A stretch of DNA of 8,253 nucleotides from SHYG01 sp041485445 (GCA_041485445.1 JBGPJN010000135.1:1-8253); one strand, 5' to 3'; counted from the stretch's first letter, positions 1 through 6,278 are shown. Translations and numbers: made by a program. Notes: a model not told the origin generated them from the sequence alone.

Positions 1-54
1 ATGACCGTGCGCGCCCGCACCACCTGGTACTGCCCAAGGTGTCAGCCGGAGTGA
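1..54 (+). CDS. mutM: C-terminal end of MutM/Fpg-type DNA glycosylase (partial)
   Basis: Only the last 17 codons are in the window, in frame 1, ending at TGA 52-54. They read MTVRARTTWYCPRCQPE. The T-x-Y-C-P-x-C-Q ending is the typical second half of the C-terminal zinc finger of formamidopyrimidine-DNA glycosylase (Fpg) and its relative Nei. The two cysteines here would be the last two of four zinc ligands. Fpg removes 8-oxoguanine and other oxidised purines from DNA in base excision repair. The ATG at position 1 is internal, not the true start, because the catalytic N-terminus lies left of the window. Nei or another Fpg-family member cannot be excluded from so few residues. Confidence 0.65.
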   Translation: MTVRARTTWYCPRCQPE

Positions 55-69
55 GCAGTGGTCATCGCC

Positions 70-118
70 GAAATCCCCCCAACCCCCCTTTCCAAAGGGG
101 GGCCAAGGGGAGGGATTT
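70..118. repeat. Palindromic GC-rich intergenic repeat, copy 1
   Basis: This is an imperfect palindrome. The inner arms CCCCCCTTT (83-91) and AAAGGGGGG (94-102) are separated by CC, and the outer arms AAATCCC (71-77) and GGGATTT (112-118) also pair. The 24 bases at 70-93 recur exactly, in reverse orientation, at 6089-6112. The C/G runs lie on opposite strands of the two arms. No T-tract follows the right arm, so it is not a classical intrinsic terminator, although it sits after the fpg stop and may impede transcription. It most resembles a REP or MITE-like dispersed element. Copy number elsewhere in the genome is unknown. Confidence 0.8.
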
Positions 119-181
119 CCATGGCGGTTCCAGACCTCGTTCCCCGGCTAACTTGCCCCACATCCTCGCCAGAAGCTCGTA

Positions 182-210
182 TTGACGCTGATGGCACCGT
201 TGCGTAGACT
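182..210 (+). promoter_or_regulatory. Candidate sigma-70 promoter for the aldolase/MfnB fusion gene
   Basis: TTGACG (182-187) matches the -35 consensus in five of six positions. It is followed after exactly 17 bases by TAGACT (205-210), which matches TATAAT in four of six. Transcription would start near 217 and leave a leader of about 78 nt before the ATG at 295. It is the only well-spaced pair I found in the GC-rich gap 119-294, which otherwise shows no gene. Confidence 0.45.
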
Positions 211-294
211 AACCAGTGCTGGAGAGAACAGCGGCGGACCTCACGCTCCCCGCCCGCGGCGGCGGCAGTTCCTCATAACGGGAGAGTTTGCAGA

Positions 295-2340
295 ATGGCG
301 CGATACACCAAGCAGGAAGCCAAGGAATGGGCCCGGGAAACGCTCAAGGGCCAGTGGACCACCCTGACCACGCCCTTCACCCCCGACAACCGGGTTGACG
401 AGGCGGGCCTGCGGCACAACATCCGCCACATCCGCCGCCTGGGCACCCGGGGCGCGGGCTGCTGCTGGGGCATGGGCGAGTTCTGGAGCCTGTCCCGCGA
501 AGAGCGGTTCCAGGTCATGGACATCGTGGCCGACGAGGCCCGCGGGCAGTGGCCCATCGGCGCCCACGTCACCCACACCTCCGTAACGGAGATGCTGGCC
601 CTGGCCCGCCACGCCGAGGATGCGGGCTTCGACCTGCTCATCGTCGCGCCGCCGTACATCGCCGCCAAGACCGATGACCAGGTCATCGAGTGGGTGCGCC
701 TGCTGGCGGACCACACCTCCCTGGGCATCATGTTCTACAACTCGCCCCAGTTCAACATCGTGGTCAGCCCCCAGAACCTCCAGCGCATGTGCCAGATTCC
801 CAACGTGGTGGGCGTCAAGGAGGCCAGCTTCAACCAGCAGCTCTCCATCGAGACCCACCTGCTGGCCGGCAAGCACGCCGTCATCAGCACCCCCGACGAG
901 TGGATCTTCTGGAAGGCCAAGGAGCTGGGGTTCCAGCAGCAGGTGATGTTCGCCAACACCTCCGACTGGCGCTTCGACACGCCGGAGTGCAACCACTACG
1001 TCCAGTTCATCGAGAAGGCCACTCAGGGCCACCTGGACGAGCAGTTCTACGACCGTCACCTGCGCCGCCTCAACGAGCTTTCCGACGCCTGGTGGACCCG
1101 CACCGTGGACAAGTTCAACGGCACCCTGCCCGTGGCCATGGTCAAGTACTGGGGCGAGCTCATGGGCCTGGCGAGCGGCCCGGTGCGCGCGCCGCTGCCC
1201 AGCCTGACGGAGGAGGAGAAGTCCCGGCTCAAGCGGGAGCTGGAGCCGCTGAAGCCCCGCCCGCCAGCCGTAGCCGCCGCCCCTTCCACCGGGCGGACCG
1301 GCTGGCTCACCGGCAACAACAACTTCGCTTCGGGGATGCTGCTCATGGTCAGCGTGCAGGACGTGGCCGAGGCCCTGGAGGCCGAGCGCGGCGGCGCCGA
1401 CGTGGTGGACGTGAAAAATCTTCAGGAGGCCCTGGTGGGCTCGGGCCACCCGTCCATCGTGCGCCAGGTGCGGGCCCAGATTCCCGCCGACAAGCACGTC
1501 AGCGTCACCCTGGGGGTAGTGCCCAACCAGCCCGGCACCGTGGCCATGGCGGTGCACGCCGCGGCCCTGCTCAACGCCACCTCGGTGAAGGTGGGCTTCC
1601 GCACCACCGACTACGACAAGGCGGTGGAGATCCTGCGGGAGTCCCGCCGGGCGCTGGAAGGCAGCAACACCAAGCTGGTGGGGTCGCTCTTCGCCGATAA
1701 CCTCCTGTATGAGGGCGGCCTGGACCCACACCTGATGGTGCGGCTGGCCAAGGAGGGGCAGTGCGACGGCTTCTTGATTGACACGCTGACCAAGGACGGG
1801 CGCAACCTGTTCGACTTCATGCCCGAGGCGGAGCTGCGGGAGATGGTGTTCCAGGGCAAGCAGCTGGGCCTCAGCACCGCCCTGTCGGGTCACCTGAAGA
1901 TTGATGACCTGGACGAGCTGGCCCGCATCAACCCGGACATTGTGGGCGTGCGGGGCGCAGTGTGCTCCGACGGCGACCGGGGCCGCTCCGTGGCCTGGCA
2001 GGCGGTGGCCCGCTTCAAGCACGAGGTGGACCGGCGCAAGAGCGGCGAGGTGCCGGTGCACGCCCCTATGGCGCAGCCTATCGGGGTGGCGGCCAACGGC
2101 CACGGCAACGGCCATCAGGGCGGCTGGGCGGTGGTGGACGGGCGGGGCAAGAGCTGCGCCGGGGTCATCGCCGCGCTGACTCAGCAGGTGTCCGCCGACC
2201 CGCGCTCCTTTGTGGAGGCGGTGCTGGGTGACGCCCTGAACATCTACGACGTGATGCTGTGGGCCGAGCGGGCCGGGCACAAGCTGCTCACCCAGCGCAA
2301 GGAGCCCGACGGCAGCCTGAGGGTGCTGATCCAGCCGTAG
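295..2340 (+). CDS. Three-domain fusion: DapA-family aldolase, MfnB-like furan synthase, TusA-like domain
   Basis: This is a 681-residue protein with GGAGAG (281-286) eight bases before its ATG. Residues 1-320 form a DapA-superfamily TIM barrel with Schiff-base Lys175 in GVKEAS, Tyr148 in FYNSP and the usual C-terminal LTEEEK helix. The GTTGE loop of true DHDPS is WGMGE (58-62), so both threonines are absent, and the substrate Arg of YNVPxR is Phe153. Another 2-keto acid or aldehyde lyase is therefore likelier than dihydrodipicolinate synthase. Residues 348-582 match MfnB, which condenses two glyceraldehyde-3-phosphates to 4-(hydroxymethyl)-2-furancarboxaldehyde phosphate for methanofuran. 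The expected catalytic residues are Lys374, Lys432, Asp496 and Lys500 (DTLTKDGRNLFDF). Residues 610-681 resemble TusA/SirA, with DGRGKSC (Cys621) but no CPxP prolines, and a GHKLL...RVLI ending. Pro/Ala- and Gly/His/Asn-rich linkers join the domains. Domain calls are firm for the first two and moderate for the third; the overall function is unknown. Confidence 0.85.
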   Translation: MARYTKQEAKEWARETLKGQWTTLTTPFTPDNRVDEAGLRHNIRHIRRLGTRGAGCCWGMGEFWSLSREERFQVMDIVADEARGQWPIGAHVTHTSVTEMLALARHAEDAGFDLLIVAPPYIAAKTDDQVIEWVRLLADHTSLGIMFYNSPQFNIVVSPQNLQRMCQIPNVVGVKEASFNQQLSIETHLLAGKHAVISTPDEWIFWKAKELGFQQQVMFANTSDWRFDTPECNHYVQFIEKATQGHLDEQFYDRHLRRLNELSDAWWTRTVDKFNGTLPVAMVKYWGELMGLASGPVRAPLPSLTEEEKSRLKRELEPLKPRPPAVAAAPSTGRTGWLTGNNNFASGMLLMVSVQDVAEALEAERGGADVVDVKNLQEALVGSGHPSIVRQVRAQIPADKHVSVTLGVVPNQPGTVAMAVHAAALLNATSVKVGFRTTDYDKAVEILRESRRALEGSNTKLVGSLFADNLLYEGGLDPHLMVRLAKEGQCDGFLIDTLTKDGRNLFDFMPEAELREMVFQGKQLGLSTALSGHLKIDDLDELARINPDIVGVRGAVCSDGDRGRSVAWQAVARFKHEVDRRKSGEVPVHAPMAQPIGVAANGHGNGHQGGWAVVDGRGKSCAGVIAALTQQVSADPRSFVEAVLGDALNIYDVMLWAERAGHKLLTQRKEPDGSLRVLIQP

Positions 2341-2353
2341 ACGGGGGAGCGGA

Positions 2354-2768
2354 ATGAGAATAGGCCCGTTCGGTGCCCCAGAACTCGTTATTTTCTTAAT
2401 AGGGGCTGCCGTAGTTATAGGCTTCCTCCGCATGATGCGAAGGCCGTCACGGGTCGCATCAGACGGGCCTGATCTAGCACGCACAACTCAAGGTAGAATC
2501 ACCTCCAGTTCTACTTCAGGGTGGCCGGCTGGTTATCTTGTCATAGGTGGGCTATTACTGATAGGCGGGATAGCCGCACTTCTCATTGGGGACAACAAAG
2601 TATCAGAATGCCAAACAGCTCTTTAGCCAAATCGGGAGGGCCGTTGACTCTGGACTGCGCCGAGAATGTGAGAATGCGACGACAACTCGAACTGGGGGTG
2701 GAATAGGTGCGGCTGTGGGCGGAGTTATGTTACTATGGGGCACGGTGGCATCGTTCAGACGCAGGTAA
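2354..2768 (+). CDS. Small three-segment membrane protein, interrupted by a +1 frame change
   Basis: The first frame, ATG 2354 to TAG 2624-2626, encodes 90 residues. It has hydrophobic segments at about 9-25 and 58-78 and ends ...VSECQTAL. A +1 shift at CTT TAG C continues with SQIGRAVDSGLRREC... to TAA 2766-2768, adding 47 residues and a third hydrophobic, Gly-rich segment at about 113-134 with an Arg-rich tail. The joined 137-residue product has two cysteines (Cys86, Cys105) flanking a short loop between the last two segments. That loop fits, from memory, small bacterial membrane proteins with a C-x3-L-G-Q-I-G-x-A-L...C motif. The gene starts 13 bases after the fusion gene, behind GGGGGAG (2343-2349), so co-transcription is possible. 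Its codon use is clearly more AT-rich than the neighbours. It could be a programmed frameshift, a decayed gene or a sequencing indel. Function unknown. Confidence 0.55.
2621..2627 (+). promoter_or_regulatory. Possible +1 frameshift site CTT TAG C
   Basis: In the upstream frame the sequence reads CTT (Leu) TAG (stop) C. A slip of the Leu tRNA from CTT to TTT would resume at AGC (2625-2627), which opens the downstream frame. This has the layout of the prfB (release factor 2) site CTT TGA C, with TAG in place of TGA. The Shine-Dalgarno-like stimulator that precedes the prfB site is not visible; the bases before it are GCCAAACAGCT. The frame overlap is 2574-2626, so a plain indel anywhere in that span would look the same. 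Confidence 0.3.
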
Positions 2769-2792
2769 CGCGGACCCGGATTGGAAGTGGAT

Positions 2793-3011
2793 ATGTTAGA
2801 CCGCATCAAAGTTGACCCCTCCGTCTGCAACGGCAAGCCAACAATCCGGGGATTGCGGATCACGGTGGAGTTTGTCCTCAAGCTTCTGGGCGATGGGTAT
2901 ATCGCCGGCGACATTATCCGCGAGTACCCGGAGCTGGAGAAAGAGGACGTATACCAGGCTGCCAAGTACGGCTCCTGGCTGGCCAGCGAGACAACCTCCA
3001 GCGTGGCATGA
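2793..3011 (+). CDS. DUF433 antitoxin (VapB-like)
   Basis: This 72-residue protein begins MLDRIKVDPSVCNGKPTIRG. The D-P-x-V-C-x-G-K-P-x-I-R-G motif followed by LRITVEFVLKLLGDG and DIIREYPELEKEDVYQAAKY is the DUF433 hallmark, a small winged-helix-like DNA-binding fold. DUF433 proteins usually act as antitoxins or repressors of an adjacent PIN-like toxin, which is the arrangement here: the stop overlaps the next start by four bases (ATGA, 3008-3011). I chose ATG 2793 over the in-frame TTG at 2781 because GGAAG (2783-2787) lies five bases upstream and family members begin at this point. Such antitoxins normally repress their own operon, but I see no clear operator in the 24-base gap upstream. 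Confidence 0.85.
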   Translation: MLDRIKVDPSVCNGKPTIRGLRITVEFVLKLLGDGYIAGDIIREYPELEKEDVYQAAKYGSWLASETTSSVA

Positions 3012-3376
3012 GGCTTCTGGCCGACATCCATATCTCGCCGCGTACTGTTGAGTTCCTCCGCACCCTGGGCCATGACGTAATCCGCGCCGACCAGGTTCTG
3101 CCAAATGACTCACCTGATGAGGCGATAGTCGCCCACGCAGCGGAGGAACGTCGCACGGTCCTCACACAGGACTTGGACTTCTCGGCTATTATTGCACTGG
3201 AAGGTAAAATCGCTCCTTCGCTAATCACTCTTCGACTATCTTCTTCCCGGGTCGAATACGTGAACCGTGTGTTGGAACGTATACTGCCAACGCTAGAGCA
3301 GAATGTTCTAGACGGGATGATCATCACCGTGGAAGACCACCGCATTCGAAGGCGACAACTCCCTGTAGAGACCTAA
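3008..3376 (+). CDS. DUF5615 PIN-like toxin (VapC-like)
   Basis: This 122-residue protein has the DUF5615 (Mut7-C/PIN-like) pattern: MRLLADIHISPRTVEFLRTLGHDV at the start, DEAIVAHAAEERRTVLTQDLDF in the middle, and a basic RIRRRQLP end. Conserved acidic candidates for metal binding are Asp6, Asp37/Glu38, Asp55 and Asp57. These proteins are predicted ribonuclease toxins restrained by the upstream DUF433 partner, with which this gene is translationally coupled through a four-base overlap. One oddity is that the usual ADEN(L/I)S motif is ADIHIS, so the acidic residue after Asp6 is lost and activity could be reduced. The gene ends eight bases before the convergent sbcC stop with no terminator between them, so the two transcripts may overlap at their 3' ends. 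Confidence 0.85.
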   Translation: MRLLADIHISPRTVEFLRTLGHDVIRADQVLPNDSPDEAIVAHAAEERRTVLTQDLDFSAIIALEGKIAPSLITLRLSSSRVEYVNRVLERILPTLEQNVLDGMIITVEDHRIRRRQLPVET

Positions 3377-3384
3377 ATCTCCCC

Positions 3385-5991
3385 TCAGCTCAGCCTAAAC
3401 GTTGACCCCGCCGGCTCCTTCCACACCTCAATGCGGTCCGGGAACTGGTCCTTCAGGTCATCCAGGTGGGTGATGACGATGATCTTGTCAAACTCGTCCT
3501 TGATGGCGCTGATGACGTCCACAATGCGCTCCCGCCCCGCGGCGTCCTGGGTGCCGAACCCCTCGTCGATGAACAGGGTGGGCAGGGGCGCGCCCATGCG
3601 CTGGGACAGCACCCGCGATAGGGCGATGCGCAGGGCCAGGTTCACCCGGAAGGCCTCGCCGCCGCTGTACATCTCGTAGGCGCGGGGGCCCAGCTCGTCC
3701 TGAACCTTGATCTCCAGAGTCTCGATGGGGTCATCCCGGTCGCCCCGACCCGTGGTGCGCCGCTCCCGCTGGGTCTCCAGGCGCAGGCTCATGCGGTTAT
3801 CGGTCATGCGCCCCAGCAACAGGTTGGCCTCCAGCTCCAGCCGGGGCACCACCGTCTCGATGAGCATGGCCTGCACGCCCTGCCGGCCGAAGGCGGTGAC
3901 CAGCTCCCGGTAGACCGCCTGCTCCTCCTGCAGCGCCTTCAGCCGCTCCGACGCCTCTCCCAGCTCCTGGTGCAGCACATCCAGCCGCCGCTGCTGGTCC
4001 TTGAGCAGCGCCTCCCGGGCCAGGGCGGTTTGGCGGCTTTCCAGGGCCTCCCGCAGCGCCTGCTCCGCCTGCCGCAGTCTGGCCTCCCACTGGGGCAGCT
4101 CCGCCAGCGCCGCCTGCCCGGCGCGGAGCTGGGACTCCTGGCCCGCCAGCTCCTCCCGGCGGCGGCCCAGCATATCCTGGCTGCGGGCCAGCGCCTCCTC
4201 CTCCTGGGGCAGGCTCGCCTCGGCTTGGGCCAGGCGGCGCTGTCGCTCCTCAAAGGGCTGCAGCTCCTGGGTCTGCCGGTAGCTCAGCTGCCGCGCCTCC
4301 TCGTCGTAGCCCAGCCCGGCCATCTGTCCCGCCAGCTCCTCCAGTCGTCGGCGCTCCGGGGCGGCAAACTCCCCCGACTCCAGCACCGCCTGGGCCGCCG
4401 CCAGCCGCTCCCTGACCTGGGCCAGCTCGTCCTGGGCCCGCCCCGCCTCCTCCAGCCGCCGCTCCAGGTCCGCCACCCTTCGCTGCGACTCCTGCCGGGT
4501 CCGCTCCAGGGCCTGCTCCCGCCCCCGCAGCTCTTCCTCGGCCTGCGCCTTCTCCAACTCCAGCCGCTTCAGGGTGGCCTGATTCTCCCGGTAGAGGCGG
4601 CGCTTGTCGTCAATATCCGACTGGTACGCCCTGGCCAGCCGCAGGCAGCCGTCGGCGCCCAGGGAGGTCTGGCACAGGGGGCACGCTGCCTCCGCATGTC
4701 CGGCGCCCTGCAGTAGTTTCAGCTTGTTCCCCAGCTCCTGGCCCTCCACTCGGTACCGCTCGGCGGTGGTCCGCGCCTCGCCGATGCCGTCGGCCAACTG
4801 CTGCTGGCGCTCCCGCTGCCCGGCCACCGCCCGCTCCTCCGGCTCCAGGGCAGCAACCTGCCGCTGGGCGGTCTCCAGCAGCGCGGTCACGGCAGGAGTC
4901 TCCGCGGCCTGGGCGGCCAGCTCCGACTCCCGCTGGCGCAGTTGCCGCAGGCTCTCCTCCAGCCGCGCCCGCCGGGTTTCCATAACCCGCTCCAGGGACT
5001 CCCGCTCCCGGCGCAAGACCTCGAACTGAGTGCGGGACTGCTCCAGGGCCTGGTAGCGGCGGCGGGCCTCCTGGAGCTGGGCCGCCCCCCGTTGGATGGC
5101 CTCGGCCTGCTGGATGGTGGTCCGATACTCCTCAACCCGTTGCTGGGCGGCCCGCAGGCCCTCCTCCAGTTGGCCGATGTCCTGGCGCTGGGTCTGCATC
5201 CGCCTTTGCAGCGCGGCCAGGTCGTCCCGCTGCCGCTGCAGGTCGCCCAGCCTGGTCCGCAGGCCCTCGGCCTCCTGGGACTGGCCCTGGAGCTGTTCGG
5301 CCAACGCTTTCAGCCGTAGGCCCACCCCGGCCAGCTCCGGGGAGGGATCGCCCAATGACTCCACCTGTCGGGTCATGGCTTCCACTGCGCCGCCCAGGCG
5401 GTCGGCGGCCTCCCGCTGCTCCGCCAGCCGCTCCCTGGCCTGCTCCTGGAGGCGGTCGTAGGCGGACAGGCCCAGCACCTTGCCCAGCACCACCTTGCGC
5501 TCGGCGGCGGTCTTGTTGGTGAACTCGTCGGCCCGGCCCTGGAGCAGGAAGGCGGAGTTGATGAAGGTGTCGTAGTCCAAGCCCAGCACCAGCTCGACCT
5601 TGGCCTGGGTCTCCCGCACGGTGTTGCCGGTGATGGGCTGCCAGGCCGGCGCGGCGGGGTCACCCGACCCCACCTGCAACTGCAAGTCGGTGACCCCCTG
5701 GCGACGGCGGCCGCCGCCCCGGGCGTGGCTGCGGATGGCGCGGTAGCGGGTGTCCCGGGCCAGGAACTCCAGCTCCACCCGCATCTCGTCGGCGCCGTAG
5801 GAGATGAGCTCGTCCTGGGTCTTGCTCCGGGCCTCGCCCCACAGGCACCAGGTGATGGCGTCCAGCAGGGCCGACTTGCCGTGGCCGTTGGCCCCCGACA
5901 GGCAGGCCACGTGCAGGCCGGTGAAGTCCAGGACGGGCACGTTCTCCCGGTAGCACAGGAAGTTCTGGAGGCTCAGCTTGAGGGGGTTCAC
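3385..5991 (-). CDS. sbcC: SbcC/Rad50-type DNA repair ATPase
   Basis: This 868-residue SMC-like ATPase is the partner of the SbcD/Mre11 nuclease, with which it opens and degrades hairpins and processes DNA ends. Walker A is GANGHGKS (33-40) and the Q-loop is LLQGRADEFTNKTAAERK near 149-166. Two long coiled-coil arms, rich in Gln, Glu, Arg and Leu (about 185-430 and 450-695), flank the zinc hook CPLC (Cys437, Cys440). The C-terminal lobe has the ABC signature YSGGEAF (775-781), Walker B TLFIDEGFGTQD (805-816) and the H-loop THLDD (His842). It is shorter than E. coli SbcC and close to archaeal and other bacterial Rad50 lengths. It starts at GTG 5991; an in-frame TGA 24 bases upstream leaves no earlier start, and the ribosome-binding site is weak. 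No sbcD is adjacent on either side. Confidence 0.93.
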   Translation of the reverse strand: MNPLKLSLQNFLCYRENVPVLDFTGLHVACLSGANGHGKSALLDAITWCLWGEARSKTQDELISYGADEMRVELEFLARDTRYRAIRSHARGGGRRRQGVTDLQLQVGSGDPAAPAWQPITGNTVRETQAKVELVLGLDYDTFINSAFLLQGRADEFTNKTAAERKVVLGKVLGLSAYDRLQEQARERLAEQREAADRLGGAVEAMTRQVESLGDPSPELAGVGLRLKALAEQLQGQSQEAEGLRTRLGDLQRQRDDLAALQRRMQTQRQDIGQLEEGLRAAQQRVEEYRTTIQQAEAIQRGAAQLQEARRRYQALEQSRTQFEVLRRERESLERVMETRRARLEESLRQLRQRESELAAQAAETPAVTALLETAQRQVAALEPEERAVAGQRERQQQLADGIGEARTTAERYRVEGQELGNKLKLLQGAGHAEAACPLCQTSLGADGCLRLARAYQSDIDDKRRLYRENQATLKRLELEKAQAEEELRGREQALERTRQESQRRVADLERRLEEAGRAQDELAQVRERLAAAQAVLESGEFAAPERRRLEELAGQMAGLGYDEEARQLSYRQTQELQPFEERQRRLAQAEASLPQEEEALARSQDMLGRRREELAGQESQLRAGQAALAELPQWEARLRQAEQALREALESRQTALAREALLKDQQRRLDVLHQELGEASERLKALQEEQAVYRELVTAFGRQGVQAMLIETVVPRLELEANLLLGRMTDNRMSLRLETQRERRTTGRGDRDDPIETLEIKVQDELGPRAYEMYSGGEAFRVNLALRIALSRVLSQRMGAPLPTLFIDEGFGTQDAAGRERIVDVISAIKDEFDKIIVITHLDDLKDQFPDRIEVWKEPAGSTFRLS

Positions 5992-6038
5992 GGCGCAGGC
6001 ACCGCCAAGTCATGCGGCACATGGGTTGGGAAAACCCT

Positions 6039-6116
6039 GCGCCAAAATCCCTTCTGGCCCCCCCTTTGCCTTGCCTTGCGAAGCGTAAGGAAAGGGGGGT
6101 TGGGGGGATTTCCGGC
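6039..6116. repeat. Palindromic GC-rich intergenic repeat, copy 2 (inverted)
   Basis: This is the second copy of the element at 70-118, in the opposite orientation. Bases 6089-6112 are the exact reverse complement of 70-93. The other arm carries CCCCCCC TTT (6058-6067) and AAAATCCC (6044-6051). Between the arms is a further hairpin, CCTTGCG-AAG-CGTAAGG (6074-6090), which copy 1 lacks. The element lies between the divergent genes sbcC and ffh, where a terminator would serve neither gene. This favours a mobile or REP-like origin over a terminator role. Confidence 0.8.
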
Positions 6117-6159
6117 ATTAGAGATCAAGGCTTCACTCATGACGCGGCGAGTTGTCGTC

Positions 6160-6168
6160 ATTCTAGCA
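6160..6168 (-). promoter_or_regulatory. Possible extended -10 promoter for sbcC
   Basis: Read on the minus strand this is TGCTAGAAT, an extended -10 (TGn plus TAGAAT, five of six matches). No good -35 element lies 17 bases upstream. It would start transcription near 6153 and run through the palindromic repeat before the GTG at 5991, giving a structured leader of about 160 nt. It lies back to back with the ffh promoter. Confidence 0.25.
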
Positions 6169-6183
6169 CAGCTATCCCAATCC

Positions 6184-6213
6184 TTGACCCCGCCGCACCC
6201 GCCAGCCTACAAT
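6184..6213 (+). promoter_or_regulatory. Sigma-70 promoter for ffh
   Basis: TTGACC (6184-6189, five of six matches) and TACAAT (6208-6213, five of six) are separated by 18 bases. Transcription would begin near 6220, about 66 nt before the preferred ffh start at 6286. The surrounding DNA is C-rich, which makes the two elements stand out. Confidence 0.6.
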
Positions 6214-6271
6214 CCTGGTATCAACCCCTAAGTGTCAGTAGTCCTGGTCCCATCCGGGCAAGCGGCCCAAC

Positions 6272-6278
6272 AAGGAAG
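6272..6278 (+). promoter_or_regulatory. Ribosome binding site deciding the ffh start
   Basis: AAGGAAG lies about nine bases before GTG 6286 and precedes the residues VFETLSDKL, where Ffh proteins normally begin. An upstream in-frame GTG at 6232 would add 18 residues, but it has no comparable site and the extra residues do not resemble Ffh. Confidence 0.65.

Noticed and set aside
71..118. Intrinsic terminator for the fpg gene
   Set aside because: The hairpin is strong but no T-tract follows (CCATGGCGG), and the other copy lies between divergent genes where a terminator makes no sense.
182..367. 61-codon open frame upstream of the fusion gene
   Set aside because: It begins at a TTG that is better read as the -35 element, overlaps the true start at 295, and encodes an Arg/Pro-rich shadow sequence.
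690..1700. 336-codon open frame in another plus-strand frame
   Set aside because: It lies wholly inside the fusion gene and encodes an Arg/Pro/Gly-rich sequence typical of a shifted GC-rich frame.
2354..2434. TatA-like N-terminus in the small membrane protein (GAPELVIFLI)
   Set aside because: It lacks the FG hinge and amphipathic helix of TatA/TatB, and the protein has further membrane segments that do not fit that family.
241..2484. Very long open frame (747 codons) on the minus strand, opposite the fusion gene
   Set aside because: It is a mirror of GC-rich codons in the real plus-strand gene. Its translation is a low-complexity mix rich in His, Gly, Gln and Ala with no recognisable motif, whereas the plus strand has two clear enzyme domains.
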